Source of the DNA: an uncultured Lachnospiraceae bacterium
GTDB taxonomy: Bacteria > Bacillota > Clostridia > Lachnospirales > Lachnospiraceae
Assembly: GCA_905235745.1 (NCBI GenBank)
Contig: CAJOMN010000011.1
Coordinates: forward strand, 409-64,408
Reading direction: 5' to 3'
DNA length: 64,000 bases
The position numbers and the translations under genes were made by a program. The notes under the pieces are model-generated. The model searched no databases, was not told the DNA's origin, and was given only the letters and a program-made list of their open reading frames with translations. Positions 23,149 to 34,806 of this stretch are shown in pieces (position 1 is the stretch's first letter; every line of letters begins with the position of its first letter).

Positions 23149-23184
23149 TTAAGTAAGAAAAATCATCAGAAATAAAAATATTTC

Positions 23185-23249
23185 TTGACTCTAAAAAGAG
23201 CTTGTGATACCATGGATAACGCACTATTGTGGTTTCATAGGCTCTTTTT
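23185..23249 (+). promoter_or_regulatory. rplL-rpoB intergenic attenuator-like hairpin with possible promoter
   Basis: AAAAAGAGC (23193-23201) pairs with GCTCTTTTT (23241-23249), with an inner TGATACCA/TGGTTTCA stem. A possible promoter, TTGACT-17-TACCAT with a TG before the -10 box, overlaps its left arm (23185-23213). Partial termination between rplL and rpoB is known in other bacteria. Confidence 0.45.
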
Positions 23250-23356
23250 GCGTGCCTTTTTTCCGGAAAACCGCTAAATATGGGGGTTTTCGGGAACATG
23301 TCCACAAGTGTATGCACTGAATGAAATCTAAATAGAAAAACGGGGTGAAAACGTCA

Positions 23357-26300
23357 ATGGAAAAGAACAGGATACGTCCGGTTACAGTTGGCAAGAGCAC
23401 GCGAATGAGCTTCTCGCGTCAGAAAGAAGTTCTTGAGATGCCTAATCTCATAGAAGTTCAGAAAGACTCTTATCAATGGTTTCTGGATGAAGGTCTGAAG
23501 GAAGTCTTTGCGGACATCTCACCGATCACCGACTACAGCGGGCAGTTAAGTCTGGAGTTTGTTGATTTTAAGTTATGCGAAGAAGATGTCAAGTATTCTA
23601 TTGAAGAGTGTAAGGAAAGAGACGCTACATACGCTGCCCCCCTTAAGGTTCGTGTTCGTCTGTACAACAGGACGGATGACAAGATCATAGAGCACGAGAT
23701 CTTCATGGGCGACCTTCCTCTTATGACAGCGACCGGTACATTTGTCATCAATGGCGCAGAACGTGTAATCGTCAGCCAGCTGGTTCGTTCCCCGGGAATC
23801 TATTACGGAATCACACATGATAAATTCGGTAAGAAACTGTATTCCTGTACAGTGATCCCCAACAGAGGCGCATGGTTGGAGTATGAGACTGACTCCAATG
23901 ATGTCTTTTTTGTGCGCGTGGATCGTACGAGAAAAGTTCCCGTTACCGTTCTTCTTCGTTCCCTTGGACTCGGAACCAATCAGGAGATACTGGATCTGTT
24001 CGGCGATGAGCCGAAGATCCTCGCGTCATTCGGCAAGGATGTTGCGACCAATTATCAGGAAGGTCTTCTTGAATTATATAAGAAGATCCGTCCCGGTGAG
24101 CCTCTGGCGGTTGAAAGCGCAGAGAGCCTCATTAATTCGATGTTCTTTGATCCGAGAAGATACGATCTTGCCAAAGTTGGCCGCTACAAATTCAACAAAA
24201 AGCTCAGACTGCGCAACCGTATTAAGAACAGGACTCTTGCAGAGGAAGTTATCGATCCGAATACCGGAGAGATACTTGCCGAAGCCGGAACCGTTGCAAC
24301 CGCGGAGCTTGCCGACAGGATACAGAATGCGGCTGTTCCTTATGTTGTCGTTCAATGTGAGGATCGCAACGTAAGAGTTCTTTCCAATATGATGGTGGAT
24401 ATTACAAGCTTTATCGATTGCAATCCCAAGGATCTCGGGATCAATGAGCTTGTATATTATCCTGCGCTGCAGGCGCTTCTTTCCGAATATCAGGACGATT
24501 CGGAAGCGCTTGTTGATGCCATCAGGGAATCGGTTCATGCGCTTATACCCAAGCACATTACTCCGGAAGATATATTTGCTTCCATTAACTATAATATGCA
24601 TCTCGAATACGGGATCGGTCATGATGATGATATCGACCATCTCGGCAACCGTCGTATCCGTGCGGTCGGCGAGCTGCTTCAGAACCAGTACAGGATTGGT
24701 CTTTCAAGACTTGAAAGAGTAGTCAGGGAGAGAATGACGACTCAGGATCTTGAGGGTATATCACCGCAGCAGCTTATCAATATCAAGCCGGTTACGGCGG
24801 CGGTCAAGGAGTTCTTCGGATCTTCCCAGTTGTCGCAGTTCATGGATCAGAACAATCCTCTCGGAGAACTGACGCATAAGAGAAGGCTCTCCGCACTCGG
24901 CCCCGGCGGTCTGTCAAGAGACCGTGCCGGATTTGAGGTCAGGGACGTTCATTATTCGCATTACGGAAGAATGTGTCCCATTGAGACACCCGAAGGTCCC
25001 AACATCGGTCTTATCAACTCGCTTGCGTGCTATGCGAGGATCAATGAATACGGATTTGTTGAGGCACCCTACAGAAAGATAGATCATTCGGATCCCGATA
25101 ATCCGGTCGTTACGGATGATGTTGTATACATGACAGCTGATGAAGAGGATGAATACCATGTAGCACAGGCTAACGAGCCTCTTGATCAGGACGGACATTT
25201 TGTCAGGAACAATGTATCGGGACGTTTCCGCGAGGAGACACAGGAATATGACAAGTCCATGTTCGATTTCATGGACGTATCGCCCAAGATGGTGTTCTCG
25301 GTTGCTACGGCCCTTATACCGTTCCTTGAGAACGACGACGCAAACCGTGCCCTTATGGGATCTAACATGCAGCGTCAGGCTGTTCCGCTTCTGTGCACCG
25401 AAGCTCCCGTGATCGGTACGGGAATGGAGCCCAAGGCGGCGGTCGATTCCGGCGTGTGCGTAGTTGCGAAGAAGTCCGGAACTGTAGTGAGCGTTGTGTC
25501 GGATGAGATAGTGATCAAGAACGATGACAAGACAACGGAAACGTATCATCTTACCAAGTTCCTTCGTTCCAACCAGTCGAACTGCTACAACCAGAAGCCT
25601 ATTGTCGATAAGGGCGAGCATGTTGAAGAAGGGCAGGTGATCGCCGACGGTCCTTCAACATCAAACGGTGAGATGGCGCTCGGTAAGAATCCTCTTATAG
25701 CATTTATGACATGGGAAGGCTATAACTACGAAGATGCCGTACTTATCTCGGAAAGACTCGTACAGGAGGATGTATACACTTCCGTTCATATCGAGGAACA
25801 TGAGGCCGAATCGAGGGATACCAAGCTCGGACCCGAAGAGATAACAAGAGATGTTCCGGGTGTCGGCGAGGATGCGCTTAAGGATCTGGATGAGAACGGT
25901 ATCATCAGGATCGGTGCCGAAGTAAGAGCCGGTGACATACTTGTCGGAAAGGTAACTCCCAAGGGAGAGACCGAACTTACCGCCGAGGAGAGACTGCTTC
26001 GTGCGATTTTCGGCGAAAAGGCAAGAGAGGTAAGGGATACTTCCCTCAAGGTTCCTCACGGAGAATACGGTATCGTTGTTGACGCCAAGGTATTTACAAG
26101 GGAGAACGGAGACGAGCTTCCGCCCGGAGTCAACAAATCAGTCAGAATATATATTGCGCAGAAGAGAAAGATCTCCGTCGGAGACAAGATGGCAGGCCGG
26201 CACGGTAACAAAGGTGTTGTTTCCCGTGTGCTTCCTATAGAAGATATGCCTTATCTTCCCAACGGACGTCCGGTGGATATAGTCCTTAACCCTCTTGGCG

Positions 26301-27256
26301 TTCCTTCGCGTATGAATATCGGACAGGTTCTGGAGATCCATCTGTCTCTTGCGGCCAAAGCGCTTGGCTTTAATATTTCGACGCCTGTATTTGACGGTGC
26401 CGATGAGGATGACATCATGGATATCCTCGATCTTGCGAACGACTATGTCAATCTTCCGTTCGATGCCAAGGAGGCAAAGAGCTTGAAGGATGCGTCGGGC
26501 GTAACATTCGAGAGTCTTCATAAGGACGAGCTTCTGCCCGAGGTATATGAATATCTGTCGGAAAACCGGGATCACAGATCTGTCTGGAAGGGTGTTCCGA
26601 TTTCAAGAGACGGTAAGGTAAGACTTCGTGACGGACGAACCGGTGAATATTTTGACAGTCCGGTTACGATTGGACATATGCATTATCTGAAGCTTCACCA
26701 TCTGGTAGACGATAAGATACATGCACGTTCGACAGGACCGTATTCACTTGTAACTCAGCAGCCTCTCGGAGGAAAGGCGCAGTTTGGCGGACAGCGTTTC
26801 GGAGAGATGGAAGTATGGGCACTGGAAGCATACGGTGCATCCTATACACTGCAGGAGATCCTGACCGTCAAGTCCGATGATGTTATAGGACGTGTCAAGA
26901 CATATGAGGCGATAATAAAGGGAGACAATATCCCCGAAGGCGGCATCCCCGAATCGTTCAAGGTTCTGCTCAAGGAACTGCAGTCGCTCGGTCTTGATGT
27001 ACGTGTACTCAAAGATGACAATACGGAAGTAGAAATAAAAGAAACCGTTGATTACGGGGAAACGGATATGCGTTCCGTTCTCGAAGGGGATTTCAAGGAT
27101 TTTCGCAAGGAAGAAAACTTCTCAAAGAGCGGCTATTCCACACGGGAATTCGATGAATCCAGCGGTGATCTTGTTGACGTCGAGGAGGACTTGGAAGATG
27201 AATATGACGAGTCCGAAGAGGATTTTGAAGAAAGCTACGACGATACAGAAGAATAA
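23357..27256 (+). CDS. rpoB: RNA polymerase beta subunit
   Basis: Full-length beta subunit of 1299 residues. The rifampicin region reads [38 protein letters not shown] with the sensitive residues (D in MDQ, H in THK, S in RLSA) all intact. Other landmarks are [14 protein letters not shown], the C-terminal [13 protein letters not shown] and the end block [24 protein letters not shown]. After the last conserved block the protein has an Asp/Glu-rich tail ([18 protein letters not shown]). GGGGTG precedes ATG 23357; the in-frame GTG 23345 lacks a ribosome binding site. rpoC follows after 33 bp. Confidence 0.98.
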   Translation: MEKNRIRPVTVGKSTRMSFSRQKEVLEMPNLIEVQKDSYQWFLDEGLKEVFADISPITDYSGQLSLEFVDFKLCEEDVKYSIEECKERDATYAAPLKVRVRLYNRTDDKIIEHEIFMGDLPLMTATGTFVINGAERVIVSQLVRSPGIYYGITHDKFGKKLYSCTVIPNRGAWLEYETDSNDVFFVRVDRTRKVPVTVLLRSLGLGTNQEILDLFGDEPKILASFGKDVATNYQEGLLELYKKIRPGEPLAVESAESLINSMFFDPRRYDLAKVGRYKFNKKLRLRNRIKNRTLAEEVIDPNTGEILAEAGTVATAELADRIQNAAVPYVVVQCEDRNVRVLSNMMVDITSFIDCNPKDLGINELVYYPALQALLSEYQDDSEALVDAIRESVHALIPKHITPEDIFASINYNMHLEYGIGHDDDIDHLGNRRIRAVGELLQNQYRIGLSRLERVVRERMTTQDLEGISPQQLINIKPVTAAVKEFFGSSQLSQFMDQNNPLGELTHKRRLSALGPGGLSRDRAGFEVRDVHYSHYGRMCPIETPEGPNIGLINSLACYARINEYGFVEAPYRKIDHSDPDNPVVTDDVVYMTADEEDEYHVAQANEPLDQDGHFVRNNVSGRFREETQEYDKSMFDFMDVSPKMVFSVATALIPFLENDDANRALMGSNMQRQAVPLLCTEAPVIGTGMEPKAAVDSGVCVVAKKSGTVVSVVSDEIVIKNDDKTTETYHLTKFLRSNQSNCYNQKPIVDKGEHVEEGQVIADGPSTSNGEMALGKNPLIAFMTWEGYNYEDAVLISERLVQEDVYTSVHIEEHEAESRDTKLGPEEITRDVPGVGEDALKDLDENGIIRIGAEVRAGDILVGKVTPKGETELTAEERLLRAIFGEKAREVRDTSLKVPHGEYGIVVDAKVFTRENGDELPPGVNKSVRIYIAQKRKISVGDKMAGRHGNKGVVSRVLPIEDMPYLPNGRPVDIVLNPLGVPSRMNIGQVLEIHLSLAAKALGFNISTPVFDGADEDDIMDILDLANDYVNLPFDAKEAKSLKDASGVTFESLHKDELLPEVYEYLSENRDHRSVWKGVPISRDGKVRLRDGRTGEYFDSPVTIGHMHYLKLHHLVDDKIHARSTGPYSLVTQQPLGGKAQFGGQRFGEMEVWALEAYGASYTLQEILTVKSDDVIGRVKTYEAIIKGDNIPEGGIPESFKVLLKELQSLGLDVRVLKDDNTEVEIKETVDYGETDMRSVLEGDFKDFRKEENFSKSGYSTREFDESSGDLVDVEEDLEDEYDESEEDFEESYDDTEE

Positions 27257-27289
27257 TCTTTATCAATACTTTTCGTAAAGGAGCAGAAA

Positions 27290-30200
27290 ATGGCAGAACA
27301 AAATAAAGAAGCTTATGAGCCTTTAACTTTTGATGCGATCCGTATCGGGCTCGCATCACCCGAAAAGATAAGAGAATGGTCAAGGGGAGAGGTCAAGAAG
27401 CCGGAGACGATCAACTACAGAACGCTGAAGCCCGAAAAGGACGGACTATTCTGCGAAAGGATCTTCGGACCCTCCAAGGACTGGGAGTGCCACTGCGGCA
27501 AATACAAGAAGATACGTTACAAAGGCGTTATATGCGACCGGTGCGGCGTTGAAGTCACGAAAGCAAACGTTCGCCGTGAGCGTATGGGTCACATTGAACT
27601 TGCGGCACCTGTTTCACATATCTGGTACTTCAAGGGTATACCGAGCCGTATGGGTCTGATCCTCGATCTGTCGCCAAGAACACTTGAAAAGGTTCTGTAT
27701 TTCGCGAATTATATCGTACTCGATCCTATGGACACGGATCTCAAATACAAGCAGGTTCTGACCGAGGCCGAGTATCAGAAGGAATATGAGCAGTACGGAT
27801 ACGGAAAATTCCGTGTGGGAATGGGCGCAGAGGCGATCAAGGAACTTCTCATGGCTATCGATCTTGATGCCGAGGCCGAGCAACTCAAAGCCGAACTTCT
27901 CGAGTCAACGGGTCAGAAGAAGGCAAAGGTTATCAAGAGACTCGAGGTTGTAGAGGCATTCCGTGAATCCGGCAACAAGCCCGAATGGATGATACTGGAT
28001 GTGATCCCGGTCATTCCGCCCGATCTTCGTCCTATGGTCCAGCTTGACGGCGGCAGATTTGCCACGTCCGATCTTAACGATCTGTACAGAAGGATAATAA
28101 ACCGTAATAACCGTCTGAAGAGACTTCTCGAGCTCGGAGCTCCCGATATCATTGTACGTAACGAGAAGAGGATGCTTCAGGAGGCTGTTGACGCGCTTAT
28201 AGATAACGGCCGCCGCGGACGTCCGGTAACGGGTCCGGGCAACAGACCGCTGAAATCGCTTTCGGATATGCTCAAGGGAAAATCAGGACGTTTCCGTCAG
28301 AATCTTCTCGGAAAGCGTGTTGACTATTCGGGACGTTCGGTTATTGTCGTAGGTCCCGAGCTTAAGATCTATCAGTGCGGTCTGCCCAAGGAGATGGCGA
28401 TCGAGCTTTTCAAGCCTTTTGTCATGAAAGAGCTTGTAGCTAATAAATCGGCTCATAATATCAAGAATGCCAAGAAGATGGTTGAGCGTCTTCGTCCCGA
28501 AGTATGGGATGTTCTCGAGGACGTTATCAAGGAACACCCTGTAATGCTTAACCGTGCACCAACTCTTCACAGACTCGGTATTCAGGCGTTTGAGCCCATT
28601 CTTGTTGAAGGTAAGGCGATCAAGCTTCATCCGCTTGTATGTACGGCGTTTAATGCCGACTTCGACGGCGACCAGATGGCAGTGCATCTTCCTCTTTCGG
28701 TAGAGGCACAGGCAGAGTGCAGATTCCTGCTGCTGTCGCCCAACAACCTGCTCAAGCCTTCCGACGGCGGACCGGTTGCGGTTCCTTCGCAGGATATGGT
28801 TCTCGGGATATACTACCTTACAATGGAGAAGCAGAGAGACCTTTCCAAGGATCCCGATTTTGAGGGCGAGGCAGCGGTTAGCTTCCCGGCAACCGATGAA
28901 GAGGCGCAGAAAGCAAAAGCAAAGATCAAGGCTCTCGATAAGAGCAAGGACAGGGAAGCGGTGGAAGATATCCGCAATTCATTCATCGAGGCCGCAAAAG
29001 ATGCTTACAATTCATACCAGAACGCAAAAGCAGCGGCTGTCAAGGCCGGTAAGAGTGTTGACGGCATCAAGCAGACCGCCATTGAGCGCGACACGATCAT
29101 AAGAGTTAATATCGATCCGGAGCGTGACCGGTGGATCGTGTGCGAGATGGTTGATATACTCGGAAGATATTTCACTACGATGAACCAGGCGCTCCTTGCG
29201 TATGAAAATCATGAGATAACGCTTCATCAGCCGATAAATGTCCGTCGCGAGAAAGTGCTTGCCGACGGAACAAAGGTTTCGGGCATGATAGCTACAACGC
29301 TCGGACGTCTCATATTCAATGAGATACTTCCGCAGGATCTCGGATTTGTCAAGAGAGAGAAGCCGGAAGACGCGCTCAAGCTTGAGATCGCTTTCCATGT
29401 GGGAAAATCAGACCTCAAGAAGATACTTGAACAGGTCATCAATAATCATGGCGCTACAAAGACGGCAGAAGTTCTTGATGATATAAAGGCAATGGGATAC
29501 AAGTATTCGACCCAGGCAGCCATGACGGTTTCGATCTCGGATATGACGGTTCCGGCTCAGAAGCAGCAGATGCTCGATGAAGCACAGCAGACCGTTGAGG
29601 TGATCACCCGCAACTATAAGAGGGGTCTTATTACCGAAGAAGAGAGACATGACGGCGTTATCAATACATGGAAAGAGACCGACGAGAAGATCACAAACGA
29701 ACTGATCGACGGACTTGACAAGTACAACAATATTTACATGATGGCCGATTCGGGCGCCCGTGGTTCGAACAAGCAGATCAAACAGCTTGCCGGTATGCGT
29801 GGTCTTATGGCGGATACGACAGGTAAGACGATAGAGCTTCCCATCAAGTCGAATTTCCGTGAAGGACTGGACGTTCTGGAGTACTTCATGTCGGCACACG
29901 GAGCACGTAAGGGTCTGTCTGATACGGCTCTTCGAACGGCTGACTCAGGATATCTTACAAGACGTCTTGTAGACATCTCGCAGGAGCTTATCATCCGTGA
30001 ACAGGATTGCTCCGAAAAGCGCGCCGAGATTCCCGGAATGTACGTCAAGGCATTTGCGGACGGCAAGGAGGTCATAGAGACGCTCCGTGACCGTATACTC
30101 GGAAGATATGCCGCCGATGACATTCTTGATAAGGACGGAAATGTGCTCGTTGCGAAAAATCATATGATCACACCGAGACGTGTTGAGCTTGTATTAAACA

Positions 30201-31357
30201 GCGCGGTCGATTCGGAAGGCGTTCCTGTTCTTGAGTCTAAGATCGGGATCAAGATCCGTACGATACTGACATGTAAGTGCCATAACGGCATATGCAGTAA
30301 ATGTTACGGTGCGAACATGGCATCGGGAGAAATGGTTCAGGTAGGTGAGGCAGTCGGTATAATAGCCGCACAGTCGATCGGTGAGCCCGGTACACAGCTT
30401 ACGATGAGAACCTTCCATACCGGCGGTGTTGCCGGAGATGATATCACACAGGGTCTTCCCCGTGTAGAGGAGCTGTTCGAAGCGCGTAAGCCCAAGGGTC
30501 TTGCGATCATTTCCGAGATCGCGGGTCACGCGGTACTGCAGGATACAAAGAAGAAACGTGAAGTAGTAGTTACCAATGACGAGACCGGTGAGAGCAAGAC
30601 ATATCTGATCCCTTACGGTTCGCGTTCCAAGATAACCGAAGAGGGTACGGATATAGAAGCCGGTGACGAATTAACGGACGGTTCCGTCAATCCTCACGAT
30701 ATACTGAAGATCAAGGGCGTTCGTGCGGCACAGGATTATATGCTTCGCGAAGTTCAGAGAGTATACAGGCTGCAGGGTGTTGAGATCAACGATAAGCATA
30801 TCGAGGTTATCGTTCGTCAGATGCTCAAGAAGGTTCGTGTAGAGGATGACGGTGATTCCGATCTGTTACCCGGATCGCTTGTGGATGCACTCGAGCTTGA
30901 GGATATCAACGAAGCTCTCGAGGCAGAAGGCAAGAAGCCTGTTGAGGCCAAGCAGGTCATGCTTGGTATCACGAAGGCAAGTCTGGCAACAAGCTCGTTC
31001 CTGTCGGCTGCTTCGTTCCAGGAAACTACAAGGGTACTCACGGAAGCCGCTATCAAGGGTAAGGTCGATCCGCTTATCGGACTGAAGGAAAATGTCATCA
31101 TCGGTAAGCTGATTCCCGCAGGAACGGGAATGAAGCAGTACAGAAAAGTAATGCTTGATACATCGGTTCCCGACAGCCTTGAGGTTGTGAAGGAACAAGA
31201 GTATGTTACAGCTGCTGAGGACGACGAAGATGAGGATTCCCTGGACATCATCGGGGATGCGGACGAGTCTTTTGAGGAAGACGCGGAAGAATCCTTTGAA
31301 GAAGAGATTGTAGAGGAATTTGATGAAGAGCTGGTAGCCGAAGATACGGAAGAATAA
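27290..31357 (+). CDS. rpoC: RNA polymerase beta' subunit
   Basis: Catalytic subunit of 1355 residues. The zinc ribbon [23 protein letters not shown] and the active-site [16 protein letters not shown] with three Mg-binding Asp are seen, as are the bridge helix/trigger loop region and the second zinc site [13 protein letters not shown]. Past the NADFDGD block a lysine/alanine-rich insertion of roughly 80 residues (about 28835-29090) separates [18 protein letters not shown] from the [15 protein letters not shown] strand. The C-terminus carries a Glu/Asp-rich tail. AAAGGAG precedes ATG 27290. A strong terminator ends the rplJL-rpoBC unit 17 bp later. Confidence 0.98.
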   Translation: MAEQNKEAYEPLTFDAIRIGLASPEKIREWSRGEVKKPETINYRTLKPEKDGLFCERIFGPSKDWECHCGKYKKIRYKGVICDRCGVEVTKANVRRERMGHIELAAPVSHIWYFKGIPSRMGLILDLSPRTLEKVLYFANYIVLDPMDTDLKYKQVLTEAEYQKEYEQYGYGKFRVGMGAEAIKELLMAIDLDAEAEQLKAELLESTGQKKAKVIKRLEVVEAFRESGNKPEWMILDVIPVIPPDLRPMVQLDGGRFATSDLNDLYRRIINRNNRLKRLLELGAPDIIVRNEKRMLQEAVDALIDNGRRGRPVTGPGNRPLKSLSDMLKGKSGRFRQNLLGKRVDYSGRSVIVVGPELKIYQCGLPKEMAIELFKPFVMKELVANKSAHNIKNAKKMVERLRPEVWDVLEDVIKEHPVMLNRAPTLHRLGIQAFEPILVEGKAIKLHPLVCTAFNADFDGDQMAVHLPLSVEAQAECRFLLLSPNNLLKPSDGGPVAVPSQDMVLGIYYLTMEKQRDLSKDPDFEGEAAVSFPATDEEAQKAKAKIKALDKSKDREAVEDIRNSFIEAAKDAYNSYQNAKAAAVKAGKSVDGIKQTAIERDTIIRVNIDPERDRWIVCEMVDILGRYFTTMNQALLAYENHEITLHQPINVRREKVLADGTKVSGMIATTLGRLIFNEILPQDLGFVKREKPEDALKLEIAFHVGKSDLKKILEQVINNHGATKTAEVLDDIKAMGYKYSTQAAMTVSISDMTVPAQKQQMLDEAQQTVEVITRNYKRGLITEEERHDGVINTWKETDEKITNELIDGLDKYNNIYMMADSGARGSNKQIKQLAGMRGLMADTTGKTIELPIKSNFREGLDVLEYFMSAHGARKGLSDTALRTADSGYLTRRLVDISQELIIREQDCSEKRAEIPGMYVKAFADGKEVIETLRDRILGRYAADDILDKDGNVLVAKNHMITPRRVELVLNSAVDSEGVPVLESKIGIKIRTILTCKCHNGICSKCYGANMASGEMVQVGEAVGIIAAQSIGEPGTQLTMRTFHTGGVAGDDITQGLPRVEELFEARKPKGLAIISEIAGHAVLQDTKKKREVVVTNDETGESKTYLIPYGSRSKITEEGTDIEAGDELTDGSVNPHDILKIKGVRAAQDYMLREVQRVYRLQGVEINDKHIEVIVRQMLKKVRVEDDGDSDLLPGSLVDALELEDINEALEAEGKKPVEAKQVMLGITKASLATSSFLSAASFQETTRVLTEAAIKGKVDPLIGLKENVIIGKLIPAGTGMKQYRKVMLDTSVPDSLEVVKEQEYVTAAEDDEDEDSLDIIGDADESFEEDAEESFEEEIVEEFDEELVAEDTEE

Positions 31358-31373
31358 TATCAGCGTTCACTAT

Positions 31374-31408
31374 AAAAGGCAGAGGAGCACGGCTCCTCTG
31401 CCTTTTGC
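31374..31408 (+). terminator. Terminator of the rpoBC operon
   Basis: A perfect 15-bp stem, AAAAGGCAGAGGAGC / GCTCCTCTGCCTTTT, with an ACG loop. Confidence 0.95.
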
Positions 31409-31501
31409 TTGTATGACGGGCGCATATAACTTTTCTTTTTATGACGCAGGGTATATAATAAATCCTGATAATCTGTTATATTCCTGATATGGAGGGTGGA
31501 T

Positions 31502-32449
31502 TTGTTCAGGCGGTTTTGTCCAAACAAGATAATAGCTCTGATCATCGTATCGGTACTTGCGGCATCACTTGCCGCATGTTCTGATTCCGAAGAGGAGACC
31601 GAGGTTGAGATCTCCAAAGTAGGATCTACCCAGAACAGGAGTAACGAGCCCAAATGTCTGACACCGCTTGCCGGGGGCAGAACGATATTTGGCAGCGGTG
31701 AGCTCACGGTTGATGTTACAAACAGCGGAGACGGTTATCTGTATGTCAGGAGCACGGGAGAGATCGACGATATCAAGATACAGCTGACATGCAATGACAG
31801 TGTCACTTACACATATATCATACCGTCCGGTGATTCGGTGATCCCTTTGTCGCTTGGAGACGGAACGTATTCCGTCATTGCGTATGAAGGAATGGGCGAG
31901 CCGGGAATGTACGCGACCAAATTTGCGGAGCAGCTTGATGTTGTCCTGTCCGACCCTTATCTGCCGTACCTGTATCCGAACTGTTACGTCCAGTTTGATA
32001 TCAACTCTGCCGTAGTTGCGCTTGGTAAGGATCTGGCGGAGGGGAAGGCAACCGATATAGAGGTTGTCGCTGCGGTATACGATTATGTTGTCAAGAATAT
32101 AACATACGATCATGAAAGAGCCGCGAGTGTTAAGCCCGACTATGTTCCTAACGTTGATCAGGTGCTTCGGGAGAAAAAGGGCATATGCTTTGATTATGCC
32201 GCGCTGATGGCCGCAATGCTCAGAAGCCAGAGGATCCCGACCAGGCTGGAATTCGGATATGCCGGAGACGCATACCATGCATGGGTTACGGCATATATAG
32301 AAGATGAAGGTTGGATCAACGGGATAATAGAGTTTGACGGCGTGGACTGGACGCTTATGGATCCGACGTTTGCGGCAAATGCCGGATCGAAGAAGATCAA
32401 GAGCTTTATCGGAGACGGAAACAACTATACAACAAAGTATATTTATTAA
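31502..32449 (+). CDS. Transglutaminase-like lipoprotein
   Basis: The signal peptide ends in the lipobox LAAC (near residue 24), so the protein is membrane-anchored outside the cell. The C-terminal half is a transglutaminase/cysteine protease fold with the full Cys-His-Asp triad: KGICFDYAALMAAMLRSQRIPTRLEFGYA (Cys), YHAWVTAYIE (His) and WTLMDPTF (Asp). The middle is a beta-rich domain. Such proteins may cut or crosslink wall-linked proteins; the target is unknown. TTG 31502 is placed 5-6 bases after GGAGGG and is preferred to GTG 31496, which overlaps that site. It is followed by the pilus-like operon 21 bp downstream and may act on its products. Confidence 0.82.
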   Translation: MFRRFCPNKIIALIIVSVLAASLAACSDSEEETEVEISKVGSTQNRSNEPKCLTPLAGGRTIFGSGELTVDVTNSGDGYLYVRSTGEIDDIKIQLTCNDSVTYTYIIPSGDSVIPLSLGDGTYSVIAYEGMGEPGMYATKFAEQLDVVLSDPYLPYLYPNCYVQFDINSAVVALGKDLAEGKATDIEVVAAVYDYVVKNITYDHERAASVKPDYVPNVDQVLREKKGICFDYAALMAAMLRSQRIPTRLEFGYAGDAYHAWVTAYIEDEGWINGIIEFDGVDWTLMDPTFAANAGSKKIKSFIGDGNNYTTKYIY

Positions 32450-32470
32450 ATGCTGCCGGGAGGAATAGCA

Positions 32471-33520
32471 ATGAGCAACAAGAACAAGCTTCTCAATAAT
32501 CAGGAACTTTCGATGTTCTGCGATCAGATCGCGATGATATTGAATGCGGGAATAACCCCTATGGAGGGGATCTCCATCATGCTTGAGGATGCTACGACGG
32601 AAGAGGGACGCCGGATATTGCAGACGATCCTTGATAAATGCAATGAGGGAGACACGTTCCATCATTCACTTGAAGCATCGCAGGTATTTCCCAAGTATGC
32701 GCTCGATATGATCGAGATCGGGGAACAGTCCGGTAAGCTTGAAGAGGTCATGAGATCCCTGGCGTTTCATTATAACCGCGAGGAAAGCGTCGCAAAGGGA
32801 ATCAAGAGCGCCGTAACATACCCGATGATGATAGTGGGTATGATGCTGATCGTTATCCTTGTACTTGTTATCAAGGTCCTTCCTATATTCAATGACGTAT
32901 TCAAGGAACTCGGAACCGAAATGACCGGTTTTTCCAAGGGAATGCTTGACTTCGGCAATGCTGTCAGCAAATATGCGCTTGTCATAGTAATAGTGGCAGC
33001 GGTGCTCGTTGCCGGATTATTCATACTTACCAAGACCGAAGGCGGACGGGCGAAACTTAAGGGATTCCTGTCCAGATTTATCGCCACGAGGAGCCTGTAT
33101 GACAAGATCGCCGCCGGAAGGTTTGCCTCCGGTATGGCGCTTACAATGAGCGCCGGCCTTGATACGGACGAGAGCCTGGCGATGGTTTCCAATCTTGTGG
33201 ATAACAGCGATATGATCGAGAAGATCAATAAGAGCAAGGAACTAATGGCGGAAGGCAAATCTTTTGCGGATGCACTCAGCCTGTCCGGAATATTCTCCAA
33301 TATGTATTCGAGGATGATATCGGTAGGTTTCAGGACGGGATCGGTGGATAAGGTTCTTGAGAAGATCGCCGTCGGGTACGATGAGGAGGTCGATGAGAAG
33401 ATGTCCAATCTCATCTCGGTACTTGAGCCTACGCTTGTTATCATTTTGTCGGTTGTCGTCAGCCTTATCCTTCTGTCGGTAATGCTGCCTCTTATGGGAG
33501 TCATGGGTAGTATCGGATGA
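32471..33520 (+). CDS. Type II secretion/type IV pilus inner membrane platform protein (GspF/PilC family)
   Basis: 349 residues with two copies of the GspF domain: ELSMFCDQIAMILNAGITPMEGISIMLEDA (N-terminal copy) and RFASGMALTMSAGLDTDESLAMVSNLVDN (C-terminal copy), each followed by hydrophobic helices (about residues 118-142, 165-190 and 320-345). PilC/GspF is the platform on which the assembly ATPase turns to build or remove pilin subunits. GGGAGGA sets the start at ATG 32471; an ATG at 32450 adds seven unconserved residues. It opens a tightly packed six-gene operon; the next gene overlaps by 4 bp (ATGA). Confidence 0.9.
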   Translation: MSNKNKLLNNQELSMFCDQIAMILNAGITPMEGISIMLEDATTEEGRRILQTILDKCNEGDTFHHSLEASQVFPKYALDMIEIGEQSGKLEEVMRSLAFHYNREESVAKGIKSAVTYPMMIVGMMLIVILVLVIKVLPIFNDVFKELGTEMTGFSKGMLDFGNAVSKYALVIVIVAAVLVAGLFILTKTEGGRAKLKGFLSRFIATRSLYDKIAAGRFASGMALTMSAGLDTDESLAMVSNLVDNSDMIEKINKSKELMAEGKSFADALSLSGIFSNMYSRMISVGFRTGSVDKVLEKIAVGYDEEVDEKMSNLISVLEPTLVIILSVVVSLILLSVMLPLMGVMGSIG

Positions 33521-33852
33521 ACAGATTCAACAGACCGGGATTGAAAAAACGCATACTGGACTCAATGAATTTCTCCGTTATCTTTTTTGTGGTCATTATA
33601 GCGATCTTTCTGATGGGGATATCTTTCATTGCGTCTACGTCGTCCAAAGACCAGAAGCAGATACTGACCGAAGCGGTCAACAAAGACGTGATCCACTGCT
33701 ATGCCGTTGAGGGCTATTATCCGCCGAGTCTGGCATATATCGAGGAGCACTACGGTCTGACATATGACAAATCAAAATATCTGGTCGATTATGTTCCTAT
33801 AGGCGACAATATCATGCCGACGGTTACCATTGTGGAGATACGCGGGGAATGA
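33517..33852 (+). CDS. Small single-span protein of the pilus-like operon
   Basis: 111 residues with one N-terminal membrane segment (about 19-38, FSVIFFVVIIAIFLMGISFI) after a basic stretch (NRPGLKKRILDS), then a soluble domain with YAVEGYYPPSLAYIEEHYGLTYDKSKYLVDYVPI. The layout, N-terminal helix then outside domain, and the phrase G-Y-Y-P-x-S-L are reminiscent of pilin/pseudopilin proteins (compare the G-x-Y-P pattern of major pseudopilins), but a recognisable prepilin cleavage site is missing. It overlaps both neighbours by 4 bp. I infer a minor pseudopilin-like role. Confidence 0.7.
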   Translation: MNRFNRPGLKKRILDSMNFSVIFFVVIIAIFLMGISFIASTSSKDQKQILTEAVNKDVIHCYAVEGYYPPSLAYIEEHYGLTYDKSKYLVDYVPIGDNIMPTVTIVEIRGE

Positions 33853-34370
33853 ATTTTGCCAAGAGAAAAAAATCAATAGTTGATTTTCTGTTTATCCTTG
33901 CACTGTTTGGCGCATTTGCCATAACGGCTCTGTTTGTTGTGCTTTTCGGCGCCAGGATATACGAGACGACCGTTACCAATATGAACACCAACTTCGAGAA
34001 GCGTACCGCCATGTCGTATATTACCGAGAAGATAAGGTCTCATGACTATACGGGCGGCGCCAAAGTTTCCGAAATGAACATGTCGGATGCAGCGGATCAG
34101 GGCTCGGTCCTCAGGCTGTATCAGGATGTGGGTGATAAGAGATATGTAACTTATCTGTTTGTCGACGACGGGTATCTGAAGGAGTTTACGGCAGATGAGG
34201 ATTATGATTTTGACTTCGCAAGCGGCACCACGATACTTGCGATAAATGATTTTTCGGTAAGGAAGGAAAATGACTCGCTGTACCGGTTCAATATTACCGA
34301 TTCAAACGGTGAGAAGACGGAATTCTTTGTAGCACTGTACAGCGGAACCGACGGGGAAGACAGTGAATAA
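33849..34370 (+). CDS. DUF4860-like pilus-operon protein
   Basis: 173 residues with a basic start (NFAKRKKSIVD), one membrane segment (about 12-34, FLFILALFGAFAITALFVVLFGA) and an outer domain (YETTVTNMNTNFEKRTAMSYITEKIRSHDYTGGAKV). This resembles DUF4860, a family I remember from clostridial genomes next to PilC/PilT-like genes. The N-terminal helix followed by a long amphipathic helix is pilin-like. It overlaps the previous gene by 4 bp and the next by 8 bp. Confidence 0.72.
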   Translation: MNFAKRKKSIVDFLFILALFGAFAITALFVVLFGARIYETTVTNMNTNFEKRTAMSYITEKIRSHDYTGGAKVSEMNMSDAADQGSVLRLYQDVGDKRYVTYLFVDDGYLKEFTADEDYDFDFASGTTILAINDFSVRKENDSLYRFNITDSNGEKTEFFVALYSGTDGEDSE

Positions 34371-34803
34371 GTATCTGAAATCCAAAACATCATTGTTCCT
34401 GATGGAAATGATCATAACGATACTCCTGTTCGCGGCATGCAGCGCGGTCTGCGTGAAGCTGTTTGTTAATTCCTACGTCATGACGAAGGAGACGGTCGAG
34501 CTCAATGAAGCGGTATCGATAGCTCAGGGATTTGCGGAAGTGATGCGGGGAACGGACGGAGACATCGATTCGGTCATAGCGCACTATCCGGATGCCGTGT
34601 ACGGAGGAGACGGATTCTTCGAAGTGTTCTACGACGGGAATTTTGATATATGCGGATTCAATGATGCCGTTTATGTTTCGGACGTGACCATGACGCCGAA
34701 CGGGGCAATCCAGAACATGGAAGTACGCATCGTAAGACTCAGTGATTACAAGGATATATACACGCTTAACGCCACAAAATACATGAACACCACGAGAGGT
34801 TAA
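34363..34803 (+). CDS. Prepilin-like protein with Glu at position 5
   Basis: 146 residues. The N-terminus NKYLKSKTSLFLMEMIITILLFAACSAVCVKLF has the type IV prepilin shape: a short basic leader, then a hydrophobic helix with Glu five residues after a possible cleavage after Ser (S-LFLME), where Gly is usual. The rest is a small beta domain (GDGFFEVFYDGNFDICGFNDAVYVSDV). It starts with GTG 34363 (GGGGAAG upstream), overlapping the preceding gene. It probably forms part of a pseudopilus; no prepilin peptidase gene is in the window. Confidence 0.72.
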   Translation: MNKYLKSKTSLFLMEMIITILLFAACSAVCVKLFVNSYVMTKETVELNEAVSIAQGFAEVMRGTDGDIDSVIAHYPDAVYGGDGFFEVFYDGNFDICGFNDAVYVSDVTMTPNGAIQNMEVRIVRLSDYKDIYTLNATKYMNTTRG

Positions 34804-34806
34804 CGG

